Below, piece by piece: positions 8,633 through 16,477 of a stretch of 64,000 nucleotides of DNA. Both the position numbers and the translations under genes were made by a program. The notes beneath the pieces are model-generated. The model was not told where the DNA came from and ran no database searches. It was given only the letters and a program-made list of their open reading frames with translations. The first letter of the stretch is position 1; each line of letters begins with the position of its first letter. Source of the DNA: DATFQE01 sp963739085 (GTDB lineage Bacteria; Actinomycetota; Thermoleophilia; Gaiellales; Gaiellaceae); NCBI GenBank assembly GCA_963739085.1, contig CAVTZA010000020.1, forward strand, positions 62,001-126,000. The letters are read 5' to 3'.

Positions 8633-10708
8633 CTACCGCGCGCGGACGGCGATTCGCTCGCTCGCGCGCCGTTCCGCCTCGGCGTCGCCCGCGCGGGCCG
8701 CGAGCCGCTGGACCCGCTCCCAGAGCGCCTGGCACTGCTCGGCCGCGCCTCGCGCCTCGGCGGCGTCGGCCGCCCGTTCGAGGTAGCCGATCGCCCGCGC
8801 GCTGTCGCCGGCCTGGGCGTGGTAGTGCGCGACTTGCTCCAACCGGTCGTCGAGCGAGCGCGCGTACAGGCCCTCGAAGGCTGCGGCGATCCGAGCGTAG
8901 AGCTCGCGTTTGCGCGCAGGCGTCAGCGTCGAGAGCGCCGCCTCCTGGAAGAGGTTGTGCCGGAAGCCGTACTCGGGCTCCGGATAGCGCCGCTGTTCGC
9001 GCAGGATGTCCGCGCGGAGCAGGGCGCGCAGCGCGCCGTCCAGCCCCGGCGTCCCGGCTACCGTCGCGAGCAGCTCGCGCGGGAACGAGCGACCGATCAC
9101 CGCGGCGATCTGAACGAGCCGGCGGGCGGCCTCGGGCAGCAGGTCGATCCGGGCGACTAGGAGCCCTTGCAGCTCGGGCGAGAGCCGCGACGCGCTCAGC
9201 AGCGACACCGTCCACTGGCCCTTCTGCTCGAGGCTGCCGCCCTCGACGAGCACCTGCAGCAACTCCTCCAGGTAGAGCGGGTTGCCCTCGGCCCGCCGCA
9301 CGATCTCGCCGCGCGAGCGCTCGTCGAGGCCCGAGGGGAGCAGCACGTCGAGCAAGCGGCGCGACTCGTCGTCGTCCAGCGGGCCGATCGCGAGCTGGGT
9401 TGCACGGTGCGAATAGTCGGCGAGCATGCGCAGGCGCAGCCCCCAGCCCTCGGTGTCCGGGTCCGGCCGCATCGCGACGACCAGAAGGAGCGGCGCACGG
9501 TCGGTCAGGTCGAGCAGGTGCTCGGCGAGCGCCCGCGTCGAGGGGTTCGCCCAGTGCGCGTCGTCGATCGCCAGCACGACGGGCTGCTGGGCCGTCAGCG
9601 CCTCCAGCCAGGCGGCATAAGCCCCGGCGGGAGGCGCACCGGTGCCGTCGCCGTCCGCGAGCTGGATCCCGAGCAACCGGCCGAACGCGGGCAGCTCGCC
9701 GTCGAGGCCGAGGCCGCCCAGCTTCGCGCGTGCCTTCGTTCGCACGGCGATCTCGGGCTCGCCTTCCTCGAGCCCGAGCCAGGCGCGCAGGATCTCGACA
9801 AAGGGCCAGGAGGCGGGGCCGCCGTAAGAGAGGCAGTGGCCCTCGAGCCAGATCGCATCGCCCTCGGCATAGCTGCGGAGCTCGCTGAGCAGACGCGTCT
9901 TCCCGATCCCCGTCTCGCCGATGAGAAGCAGCCCTTGGCCACGGCCGGCTCCGAGCTCGCGGAGCGCGTCGCTCATGACGGCCAGCTCGGTCGCGCGGCC
10001 GACGAGCGCCGTCTCCGGCCCGCGCTCGCCGTCGCGTGCGCCGAGGAGGCGCCAGACCTCGACGGGCTCGTCGCGGCCCTTGACCTCCAGGGAGCCCACG
10101 AGCTCGAGACGGAAGCGCTGCCCGAGTCGGCGCGCGGCGGCCTCGCCGACGGCGATGGTGCCCGGCTCGGCCCGGCTCTGGAGCCGCGCGGCAACGTTGG
10201 TCGTGTCCCCCAGCGCGACCTGCTCCGGCTCCGCGGCTCCGACGAGGCCGACGGCCGTCTGGCCGCTGTTGATGCCGACCCGCACGTCGAAGTCGTCGAT
10301 GCCCCACGCGGCTCGGATGTCGGCGGCATACTCCTCGACGACCTCGAGGATGCGCATCGCCGCGCGCGCGGCCCGCTCCGGGTCGTCCTCGTGGGCGGAG
10401 GGAACGCCGAAGTAGACGCAGATTCCGTCGCCCATGTAAGCCTGCACGTGACCGCCGAACTCCTCCACGGCGCGGCTCATTCGCGTCACGCACTCACCGA
10501 CGAGCGCCTTCACCTCGTCGGGCGAGAGCCGCTCGCCCAGCGAGGTCGAGCCGACCACGTCGGCGAAGAGCGCGGTGACCGGGCGAAGCTCGTCGCCGCC
10601 GCCGATCGCCTGGAAGGCCTGCGCGGAAGGCGTGAGCGCGGCGCCGCACTCCGGGCAGAACCGGGCGGCCGGAGGCGATTCGGACCCGCACGAGGGGCAG
10701 TACGCCAT
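8633..10708 (-). CDS. Class III cyclase-AAA ATPase regulator with zinc ribbon
   Basis: 691 aa, intact. Order: zinc ribbon (CPSCG and CPECG, residues 4-22), class III adenylate/guanylate cyclase domain (about 40-210, with FADVVGST, GDGICVYFG and GINSGQ), then an ATPase module with Walker A LIGETGIGKT (about residue 260) and Walker B-like VVLAIDDAHW, and a helical C-terminus. This architecture is frequent in actinobacteria and may couple nucleotide cyclisation to an AAA/STAND-type signalling module; the ligand is unknown. A related but disrupted gene lies at 35.6-38.8 kb. ATG start; the 5' end faces the small receiver-like gene at 10771. Confidence 0.88.
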   Translation of the reverse strand: MAYCPSCGSESPPAARFCPECGAALTPSAQAFQAIGGGDELRPVTALFADVVGSTSLGERLSPDEVKALVGECVTRMSRAVEEFGGHVQAYMGDGICVYFGVPSAHEDDPERAARAAMRILEVVEEYAADIRAAWGIDDFDVRVGINSGQTAVGLVGAAEPEQVALGDTTNVAARLQSRAEPGTIAVGEAAARRLGQRFRLELVGSLEVKGRDEPVEVWRLLGARDGERGPETALVGRATELAVMSDALRELGAGRGQGLLLIGETGIGKTRLLSELRSYAEGDAIWLEGHCLSYGGPASWPFVEILRAWLGLEEGEPEIAVRTKARAKLGGLGLDGELPAFGRLLGIQLADGDGTGAPPAGAYAAWLEALTAQQPVVLAIDDAHWANPSTRALAEHLLDLTDRAPLLLVVAMRPDPDTEGWGLRLRMLADYSHRATQLAIGPLDDDESRRLLDVLLPSGLDERSRGEIVRRAEGNPLYLEELLQVLVEGGSLEQKGQWTVSLLSASRLSPELQGLLVARIDLLPEAARRLVQIAAVIGRSFPRELLATVAGTPGLDGALRALLRADILREQRRYPEPEYGFRHNLFQEAALSTLTPARKRELYARIAAAFEGLYARSLDDRLEQVAHYHAQAGDSARAIGYLERAADAAEARGAAEQCQALWERVQRLAARAGDAEAERRASERIAVRAR

Positions 10709-10770
10709 CGCGCCATTGTCCCGCGAAACCCATCTTCCGTCGAGGGCGGAATGCCGTTACGCTCGTGCAT

Positions 10771-11085
10771 ATGGCGACGATCCTGCTGTGTGGGGTCGAC
10801 CTCTACTTCCGGGCCAAGCTCGAGGCGGCCTTGCCCGAACACCACGTCGTCACGACGGACAGCGTCGACCCGCCCGACCTGGTCATCGCGGACGTCTCGC
10901 GAGTCGAGCCCGACGAGGTCGCCGACGCCTATCCGGACGTGCCGCTGCTCGGCTTCACGAACCACAAGGACACCGCCGGGCTGCGCGCCGCCAACACCGC
11001 GGGCTTCGACCAGGTCGTCGTCCGCTCGGCCCTCGTGGAGCGGACGCAGGAGCTGGTCCGGGGCCTGTTGGCGTCGGTAGAGTAA
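10771..11085 (+). CDS. Stand-alone receiver-like protein, 104 aa
   Basis: 104 aa. Alternating hydrophobic strands and helices fit a response-regulator receiver fold (ATILLCGVDLYF, DLVIADVSR, DVPLLGFTNH, FDQVVVRSALV). The Asp in LVIADVS sits where the phospho-acceptor is expected, but the N-terminal acidic pair is weak, so it may be a pseudo-receiver. No output domain and no kinase are adjacent. GTG at 10765 in the same frame is an alternative start. It ends 9 bp before the ferredoxin gene and is probably co-transcribed with it. Confidence 0.6.
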   Translation: MATILLCGVDLYFRAKLEAALPEHHVVTTDSVDPPDLVIADVSRVEPDEVADAYPDVPLLGFTNHKDTAGLRAANTAGFDQVVVRSALVERTQELVRGLLASVE

Positions 11086-11094
11086 GCGCCCGCC

Positions 11095-11397
11095 GTGACC
11101 TACATCATCGCCGAGCCCTGCATCGACATCTTGGACAAGTCGTGCATCGACGTCTGTCCTGTCGACTGCATCCACGAGGCCGACCGCATCCTCGTGATCG
11201 ACCCCGAGGAGTGCATCGACTGCGGGGCGTGCGAGCCGGAGTGCCCGGTCGAGGCGATCTTCCCCGAGGACGCGCTCCCCGAGAAATGGGAGCCGTTCGT
11301 CAAGATCAACTACGCCTACGGCGACATGGACGTCGTGAACCAGCTCACGGAGGCGTACGCCACGGAGCACAACGTCCAGAACCCACCCCTGGAATAA
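11095..11397 (+). CDS. fdxA: Seven-iron-type ferredoxin (FdxA-like)
   Basis: 100 aa from GTG. The N-terminal cluster motif runs through EPCIDILDKSCIDVCPVDCI and the second through CIDCGACEPECPVEAIF. This matches actinobacterial ferredoxins with one [3Fe-4S] and one [4Fe-4S] cluster. The C-terminal tail (KWEPFVKINYAYGDMD) is also typical of that group. It is a small cytoplasmic electron carrier with no dedicated partner nearby. Assignment as 7Fe rather than 2x[4Fe-4S] rests on ligand spacing only. Confidence 0.9.
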   Translation: MTYIIAEPCIDILDKSCIDVCPVDCIHEADRILVIDPEECIDCGACEPECPVEAIFPEDALPEKWEPFVKINYAYGDMDVVNQLTEAYATEHNVQNPPLE

Positions 11398-11450
11398 ATC
11401 CTGCAGTTCCGGGCATCCGAACCTCGATCAACCCAGTACAGGAGGTCGAG

Positions 11451-11786
11451 ATGCCACAGGAAGCGTGGAGCGCGAAGCGCGACCGTCAGTACGAGCACAT
11501 CAAGGAGAACCTGAAGGAGCGCGGCGCCTCCGAGGACGGGGCTGAGGAGATAGCGGCCCGCACCGTCAACAAGGAGCGTGCCAGGACCGGCGAGGCGCGC
11601 GAGTCATCGCGCCTGTCACGCCGGGACATGTCCTCGAGCAGGCGCGGCGGTCTCCGCTCCGGTACGAACCGGCCGAAGGGCCGGACGAAGGAGCAGCTCT
11701 ACAACGAGGCCAAACGCATGGGCATCGAGGGCCGCTCCAAGATGACGAAGCAGCAGCTGCAGCGCGCTGTGGACCGTAGGAAGTAA
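11451..11786 (+). CDS. Actinobacterial small basic protein of the plasmid-stabilisation-annotated family
   Basis: 111 aa. A strong ribosome binding site AGGAGGT lies 4 bases before the ATG. The protein is very hydrophilic and basic: MPQEAWSAKRDRQYEHIKEN at the start, a central AARTVNKERARTGE, and a C-terminal LYNEAKRMGIEGRSKMTKQQ that resembles the helix-extended-helix of Rho N-terminal/SAP-like domains. Homologues are commonly labelled plasmid stabilisation protein without experimental basis. A nucleic-acid-binding role is plausible. It stands alone with its own upstream gap. Confidence 0.75.
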   Translation: MPQEAWSAKRDRQYEHIKENLKERGASEDGAEEIAARTVNKERARTGEARESSRLSRRDMSSSRRGGLRSGTNRPKGRTKEQLYNEAKRMGIEGRSKMTKQQLQRAVDRRK

Positions 11787-11893
11787 GTGGCGGCGAACGG
11801 CGGCGTCGGCCACGTCACGAACGGGGGCGCCGCCGCTCCGACGCTGCGTCACCGCCGCGCCGAGCACCGACGTGTGGTGACTATGCTGGCGCG

Positions 11894-12547
11894 ATGAGGC
11901 CCAACACACTTGACCACGTCGCCCTGTGGGTCGCCGGCCGCGATGCGATGACCGACGCCCTGCTCGATGCGCTCGACATCCACGTGATCGAGCAAACCGA
12001 CCGCTTCACGCTGCTGGGACACGATGCGAGGCGCGGAAAGCTGACGCTCTTCGACGCCGAGGGGCCGCGCGAGCGCGGCGCGCTGAAGCACATTGCATTG
12101 CGGGTCTCGAGCCTGGACGACGATCCTGGCCCGCTGGCCGCCGGCGAGAGCCTCGAGTTACGGCTCGTCGAGGCGGAGACGGACTCCGAATACGACCTGG
12201 ACCACGTGGCGCTGTTCTCGACCGATCCCGAGTCGACCGCGCGTGAATACGGACGGTACGGCTTCAACCCGGCCGAGCCCAGCGCCGACGGACACCCGCG
12301 GGTCGAGGTCGGCGGCGCGTTCGTCGAGTTCCATCCCGGCGAGCCCGGGAACCCTGAGCGGCCGCTGCTCAACCACCTCGCTGTGCTCGTCGACTCTGCA
12401 GAGGAGCACAAGAACGAGGCCGAGGACGTGGGCATCGAGGTCGCCGACTTCGTCGACGCCGAGAACACGATCGCCGTCTTCGTCTGGCTGCCCGAGAACG
12501 TGAAGCTCGAGTACGTCGAGCACAAGCCGACCTTCTCGCTGGTCTGA
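11894..12547 (+). CDS. VOC (glyoxalase/dioxygenase) superfamily protein
   Basis: 217 aa with two beta-alpha-beta-beta-beta halves typical of the VOC fold: LDHVALWV opens the first, DLDHVALFS the middle and LLNHLAVLVDS the last unit. His residues in LDHVA and NHLAV and the Glu in KLEYVEH are candidate metal ligands, as in extradiol dioxygenases and glyoxalases. Substrate unknown. The downstream FAD enzyme overlaps it by 4 bp (CTGA), so the two are co-translated and probably act on related compounds. Confidence 0.75.
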   Translation: MRPNTLDHVALWVAGRDAMTDALLDALDIHVIEQTDRFTLLGHDARRGKLTLFDAEGPRERGALKHIALRVSSLDDDPGPLAAGESLELRLVEAETDSEYDLDHVALFSTDPESTAREYGRYGFNPAEPSADGHPRVEVGGAFVEFHPGEPGNPERPLLNHLAVLVDSAEEHKNEAEDVGIEVADFVDAENTIAVFVWLPENVKLEYVEHKPTFSLV

Positions 12548-13569
12548 GCCTGCGAATCAGCGGCGGGGGGATGGCCGGCCTGGTCGCTGCTGCGCGCGCC
12601 CGTGAGCTGGGCGTACCGGCGGTCGTCTACGAGAAAGGCACCCGCCCAGGCGGTTCGATGCTGCTCTCGAGCTGCGTGATCTGGCGCTACTCGACGTTCG
12701 ACGAGTTCCGCCGGCAGTGCCCGGACGGCGAGGAGCGCCTCCAGCGCCTCGTCTGGGAGCGGCTCGACGACGCGCTCGACTGGCTCGAGGCGCTCGGCGC
12801 GGAGGTAACGCGGCCCGAGACGGGAAATCCGCTCACCACCGGCCGCGGCTTCGATCCCGCCGCTCTGACCGAGGTTTTGAGCCGCGCCGCGGGCGACGTT
12901 CGGGTCGGGGAGACGACGCCCGACCCGCAGATCGTCGCGACCGGCGGGTTCCAGGGGAGCCCCGAGCTGGTCGCGGAGCACATCGCGCCGGCAGCGCCCC
13001 TGCCCCTCCGCGCGAACGCGTGGAGCAGCGGCGACGGGCTGCGCCACGGCCTCGAGCGCGGCGGCTCGCTCTCGGCGGGCATGGACGAGTTCTACGGCCG
13101 CAACATGCCTGACGCGCCGTTCGGCGAGGCCGATTTCGTCCCCGCGGCCCAGCTCTACGCAGCCCGCGCGCGGATCGTGAACCAGCGTGGCGAGGAGTTC
13201 CTCACCGGGCCCGTCGACTGGTCGGAGACAGCGGTGGTGCAGGCGACCGCGCGGCAGCCGGACGGAGTCGCCTGGTACGAGCTCGACGCGGGCGCTCTCG
13301 CCGACGTCGGCGAGCGCGTCGACCATGCCCGCCGCCTGGGTGCGGAGGTCGTCCCGAGGAACGGCGGCGTTGCGGTGCGAGTTCGGGCGGCGATCACGCA
13401 CACGATCGGCGGACTGCGGGTCGACGAGCGCGCACGCGTCGTGGGCGTCCACGGCCTCTGGGCGGCAGGCGCCGACGCAGGTGGTATCTCGACCGGCGGT
13501 TACGCGAGCGGCCTGGCGTCGGCGCTCGTCCTCGGTCTAGTGGCTGCCGAGGACACGTCCGGGGTTTGA
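12544..13569 (+). CDS. FAD-dependent oxidoreductase (fumarate reductase/KstD-like), CTG start
   Basis: About 341 aa if read from CTG at 12544, which overlaps the VOC stop as CTGA. This start is chosen because the dinucleotide-binding strand and glycine loop (LRISGGGMAGLVAAARARE) begin upstream of the first ATG at 12571, which would cut the FAD site in half. No ATG, GTG or TTG occurs in frame nearby. Other features are YEKGTRPGGSM, the NQRGEEFL segment and the C-terminal FAD motif LWAAGADAGGISTGGYASGL. At ~340 aa it is shorter than the usual 450-550 aa of FAD_binding_2 enzymes. Substrate unknown. Confidence 0.75.
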   Translation: MSLRISGGGMAGLVAAARARELGVPAVVYEKGTRPGGSMLLSSCVIWRYSTFDEFRRQCPDGEERLQRLVWERLDDALDWLEALGAEVTRPETGNPLTTGRGFDPAALTEVLSRAAGDVRVGETTPDPQIVATGGFQGSPELVAEHIAPAAPLPLRANAWSSGDGLRHGLERGGSLSAGMDEFYGRNMPDAPFGEADFVPAAQLYAARARIVNQRGEEFLTGPVDWSETAVVQATARQPDGVAWYELDAGALADVGERVDHARRLGAEVVPRNGGVAVRVRAAITHTIGGLRVDERARVVGVHGLWAAGADAGGISTGGYASGLASALVLGLVAAEDTSGV

Positions 13570-13586
13570 CCCCGGACACGTCGGAA

Positions 13587-13775
13587 TCAGCGGTAGCGCT
13601 GCAGGTACGCGCAGGGCCGCCGGTCCTGCGGCAGCGGCGAGCTGCCGATCTTGGACACGAAGTACCGCGTCTCCTCGATCTCGAGCGCCGCGCCGACGGG
13701 CGGCGGATCCCCTTCCCCCTGCCGGAGCTCGTAGCCGGAGGGCTTGGAGATGAAGAGGACGTGACTCTCAGCCAT
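13587..13775 (-). CDS. Small conserved-looking protein, 62 aa, unknown function
   Basis: ATG to stop, 62 residues: an N-terminal MAESHVLFISKPSGYELRQG, a Pro-rich middle, and the segment TRYFVSKIGSSPLPQDRRPC near the end. It has one Cys and no transmembrane helix. Compact beta-rich proteins with a VSKIGxSPLP motif occur in other Thermoleophilia as I recall, but no function is known to me. It is convergent with the FAD enzyme, and its start faces repeat A copy 2. Confidence 0.6.
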   Translation of the reverse strand: MAESHVLFISKPSGYELRQGEGDPPPVGAALEIEETRYFVSKIGSSPLPQDRRPCAYLQRYR

Positions 13776-13791
13776 CGCGGCCGAACCTTAG

Positions 13792-13964
13792 TAGGAGGAC
13801 ACGGCGAAACGCGGCTGTGCCGTCGGAGCGCGCTGCTCGCCCCGAGGCCGCGTCCTCAGTCGCGCCCACGCTACGCGTCCCAGCCAGACGAACGCTCCCT
13901 GCGTCCTTGCCTCGGAACGACCATCGCACCCCGACGACGAGCAGCGTTCCACCGCGCCCTCCTA
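13792..13964 (-). repeat. Dispersed element, repeat A copy 2
   Basis: 173 bp, inverted relative to copies 1 and 5. Ends are TAGGAGGACACGGCG and CGCGCCCTCCTA. The core (complement of GGGGTGCGATGGTCGTTCCG) is intact. The outer CTA/TAG at 13962-13964 is also the stop codon of the histidine kinase gene read on the minus strand. The variable hairpin reads GCGT...ACGC and a GAGG-acgcgg-CCTC hairpin follows. Confidence 0.85.
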
Positions 13965-14819
13965 ACGCTGCGCGGTGTAGCCGGGCAGCAGCACGCGCAC
14001 CGACGTGCCGCCGTCGTCGCTCGAGTCGACGCTGACCTCGGCGTTGAGCGTCCGGGCCCGCTCCGCCAGCGAGTCGTAGGTCGCGCGCCGACGCTCGCCG
14101 GCGCCGTTGTCGGCGACGACGGCCTCGACGCTGCCGTTCACGTGAGCGACACGAACGGCGATCTTCGAGGGCTTGCGCCCGATGGCGTAATGGATCGCCT
14201 CGCGGATGATCTGGTACAGGGTCACCTGGGCCCGTTGCGCCAGCTGCTCGGCGTCGTCGATGTCGAGCGTGATCTGGAGCTCCTCCGCGAGGCCGAGCTG
14301 CTCGGCGAGCGCCTGCACGGCCGGCCCGAACCCCTGGTCACGCAGCACGACCGGCTCGAGGTTGAACGAGAGGTCGCGCAGCGAGCGGATCGTGTCGCGC
14401 TGGCGCTCGAGGCACTGGGTGAGGATGGACCGTGCCTCGTCGACGCGGCCGGCCTCGACCGCAGCTGCCACCGCGTCCAGCATCAGCGCGATGCCCGACA
14501 TCGACTGCACCGGGCCGTCGTGGAGGAAGAGCGCGAGCCGGCGCCGTTCTTCCTGCTCGGCCGTGACGACGAGGTCGCTCATGCGCGCGCGCTCGGCCTC
14601 GCGCTCGCGTGCTTCTGCCAGCGCCTCCTCGCCGCGGCGGCGCTCGGTCAGGACGAAGTAGACGCCGAGGGCGCCGGCGGAGGCGATGGCCGCAGCAAGC
14701 CCGCCCCACGCGAGGAGCTCGGAGTCGACCGCGAGGCCGACCACGCAGACGAGAACAGCCGCCGCCACCGCGACGACCAGCGTGGCGGCGCTAGTCGATG
14801 ATCGCTTCGCGAAGAGCAA
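13962..14819 (-). CDS. NarL-type sensor histidine kinase with atypical ATP-binding N-box
   Basis: 285 aa. Two N-terminal hydrophobic segments (TLVVAVAAAVLVCVVGLAVD; LLAWGGLAAAIASAGALGVY) form the membrane part, then a short coiled coil. The dimerisation/phospho-acceptor box is RRLALFLHDGPVQSM (His-kinase group 7). The ATPase domain has the G1 box VVADNGAGE and a C-terminal GGTSVRVLLPG, but the expected Asn of the N-box (xxNAxKHA) is replaced: REAIHYAIGRKPSKI. Activity may therefore be weak or lost. It overlaps the regulator gene by 29 bp, so the two form an operon. Its stop codon lies inside repeat A copy 2. Confidence 0.85.
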   Translation of the reverse strand: MLFAKRSSTSAATLVVAVAAAVLVCVVGLAVDSELLAWGGLAAAIASAGALGVYFVLTERRRGEEALAEAREREAERARMSDLVVTAEQEERRRLALFLHDGPVQSMSGIALMLDAVAAAVEAGRVDEARSILTQCLERQRDTIRSLRDLSFNLEPVVLRDQGFGPAVQALAEQLGLAEELQITLDIDDAEQLAQRAQVTLYQIIREAIHYAIGRKPSKIAVRVAHVNGSVEAVVADNGAGERRRATYDSLAERARTLNAEVSVDSSDDGGTSVRVLLPGYTAQR

Positions 14820-15435
14820 TCGCCACGGCGTGCGTCCGCGTGTCCGCCTCGAGCTTGGTCAGGATGTGGCGCACGTGGCTCTTGACCGTCTCCTGGCTGA
14901 TGAAGAGCTTGGCCGCGACGTCCGCGTTCGACATGCCGTCGGCGAGCAGCTGGAGGATCTCCCGCTCGCGGCCGGTGAGCATGTCGTCGCCCTTGCCCGG
15001 CAGGAAGGCGGGCATGAGGGCGGGATCGACGTACACCTCGCCCGACGAGACCTTCTCGATCGCGCGCAGCAGGGTCTGGTGCGGCGCCTCCTTCAGGATG
15101 TAGCCCTTGGCGCCGGAGTCCAGGCCGCGCGAGAGCAGGCTGCGCTCGCTGTACGCCGTGAAGATCAGCACCGGGATGTCGGGGTTCCGTTCGCTCAGCA
15201 CCTTGGTCGCCTCCAGCCCGTCCATCTCGGGCATGCGCACGTCCATGATCACGATGTCCGGACGCCTGCGCTCCGCGAGCGCCACGGCGCTCTTGCCGTC
15301 CGAGGCCTCGCCGATCACGCGGATGTTCGGCGCTCGTGACAGTGACAGGCGGAGACCTTCGCGGACGACCTCGTGGTCGTCGACGATCAGGCAGGTGATT
15401 TCGGTGTCGGCGGCGGAACCGTCTTGCTGAGCCAC
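14791..15435 (-). CDS. NarL/LuxR-family response regulator
   Basis: 214 aa. Receiver domain (about residues 12-130) with acidic pair in CLIVDDHEVVREGL, phospho-acceptor Asp in DIVIMDVRMPEMDG and conserved Lys in GYILKEA. The C-terminal LuxR helix-turn-helix (LTGREREILQLLADGMSNAD through AAKLFISQETVKSHVRHI) binds DNA. It is the cognate partner of the overlapping downstream kinase. Regulator-first order is common for this family. Target genes cannot be read from the sequence. Confidence 0.93.
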   Translation of the reverse strand: MAQQDGSAADTEITCLIVDDHEVVREGLRLSLSRAPNIRVIGEASDGKSAVALAERRRPDIVIMDVRMPEMDGLEATKVLSERNPDIPVLIFTAYSERSLLSRGLDSGAKGYILKEAPHQTLLRAIEKVSSGEVYVDPALMPAFLPGKGDDMLTGREREILQLLADGMSNADVAAKLFISQETVKSHVRHILTKLEADTRTHAVAIALREAIID

Positions 15436-15458
15436 GTATTCGGGATTGTAGACCCGCG

Positions 15459-16358
15459 TCAGACTGTCAACGTGAGCTGCTCCTCGCGGGGCGCCTGCGG
15501 GATGTGCACGCGACGGCGGTCGGCGACGCCGTAGCGCTTCCTCAGGGCGGACACCGCCTCCCTGACCGGCCGGGTCTGCTCGGCGCCGAGGTAGGCGCGT
15601 CGGTCGTAGAGGCGCTCGTAGCGTTCGAGCTCCTCGGGCCAGTCGCGCGCGAGCGACGCGAGGAAGTGCTCACGCGTGCCGGGCCGCAGGTAGAGCAGGT
15701 TCGCCCAGATGCTGGTGGCGCCGGCCTCGCGCGCAGCGCGCACGACCTCCTCGAGCTGCTCGGGGCGGTCGGAGAGGCCGGGCAGGATCGGAGCCATGCC
15801 GACACCGGCGTTGATTCCGGCGTCGACCAGGCGCTTCAGCGCACGCAGGCGCTGCCGGGGCGGGGCGGTCCCGGGCTCCGTCGTCCGCCAGACCTCGGGA
15901 TCGAGCGTCGGCACGGAGAACATCACGGACACGTCCGCCCGACCCGCCGCCTCGACGAGCACGTCGATGTCGCGCACGATCATCGGTCCCCTCGTGATCA
16001 GCGAGAACGGGTTGCCGGTCTCGCCCAGGACCTGCAGGCATGCGCGCGTGAGGCGGTACTTGCCCTCGGCCGGCTGGTACGGGTCGGTCGCCGCCCCGAT
16101 CGCGATGCCCTCGCCCTTCCACGACGGGCGGGCGAGCTCGCCGCGCAGGACGTCGGCCACGTTGAGCTTGACCCGGATCGAGCGCCCGTAGCGCTCGTCG
16201 GAGGGCCGGTCGGCGCGGCGCTCGAACGCCCTGACGTAGCAGAACGTGCACTGGTGGACGCAGCCCATGTAGGGGTTCAGCGACCAGGCGAACGGCATGC
16301 CGCGCACCCGGTTGAGCGCGCTCCTGCACGGTTCCTCGCGGTACTCCACGCCCTGCAC
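15459..16358 (-). CDS. Radical SAM protein of the Rv2578c/SPL-like group
   Basis: 299 aa from GTG. The radical SAM cluster motif is GCVHQCTFCYVRAF (Cys-x3-Cys-x2-Cys), preceded by FAWSLNPYMG; GIAIGAATDPYQPAEGKYRL and the SLITRGPMI strand are also typical. This group is related to spore photoproduct lyase-like proteins, and the mycobacterial member (Rv2578c) is, as I recall, listed among LexA-controlled genes. A near-perfect SOS box sits 14 bp upstream of the start here. A DNA-damage-linked function is therefore likely, but the reaction is unknown. It is divergent from the CNNM/CBS gene. Confidence 0.85.
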   Translation of the reverse strand: MQGVEYREEPCRSALNRVRGMPFAWSLNPYMGCVHQCTFCYVRAFERRADRPSDERYGRSIRVKLNVADVLRGELARPSWKGEGIAIGAATDPYQPAEGKYRLTRACLQVLGETGNPFSLITRGPMIVRDIDVLVEAAGRADVSVMFSVPTLDPEVWRTTEPGTAPPRQRLRALKRLVDAGINAGVGMAPILPGLSDRPEQLEEVVRAAREAGATSIWANLLYLRPGTREHFLASLARDWPEELERYERLYDRRAYLGAEQTRPVREAVSALRKRYGVADRRRVHIPQAPREEQLTLTV

Positions 16359-16371
16359 CGCGTCCGATGAT

Positions 16372-16385
16372 AGAACATACGTTCG
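16372..16385 (-). promoter_or_regulatory. SOS box (LexA operator) of the radical SAM gene
   Basis: Read on the minus strand: CGAACGTATGTTCT. It matches 13 of 14 positions of the actinobacterial/Bacillus SOS consensus CGAACRNRYGTTCG, with an exact GAAC-N4-GTTC palindrome. It lies 14 bp upstream of the radical SAM start, a position suited to repression. The other side is 93 bp from the CNNM/CBS gene, so control of that gene is less likely. Confidence 0.8.
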
Positions 16386-16477
16386 ATCGCCGCGGAAGTG
16401 ACCGCACCCTTTCCTATACTGAGCGGAGAGTTGGACGACGACCTACCGCCTAGTACACGCGCCCCGGAGAGCGGGGC

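Noticed and set aside
8508..10493. Very long open frames antisense or out of frame to real genes (also at 17600-20302, 48819-50252, 60852-62795)
   Set aside because: Arg/Pro/Ala-rich translations without domains, typical shadows of GC-rich genes.
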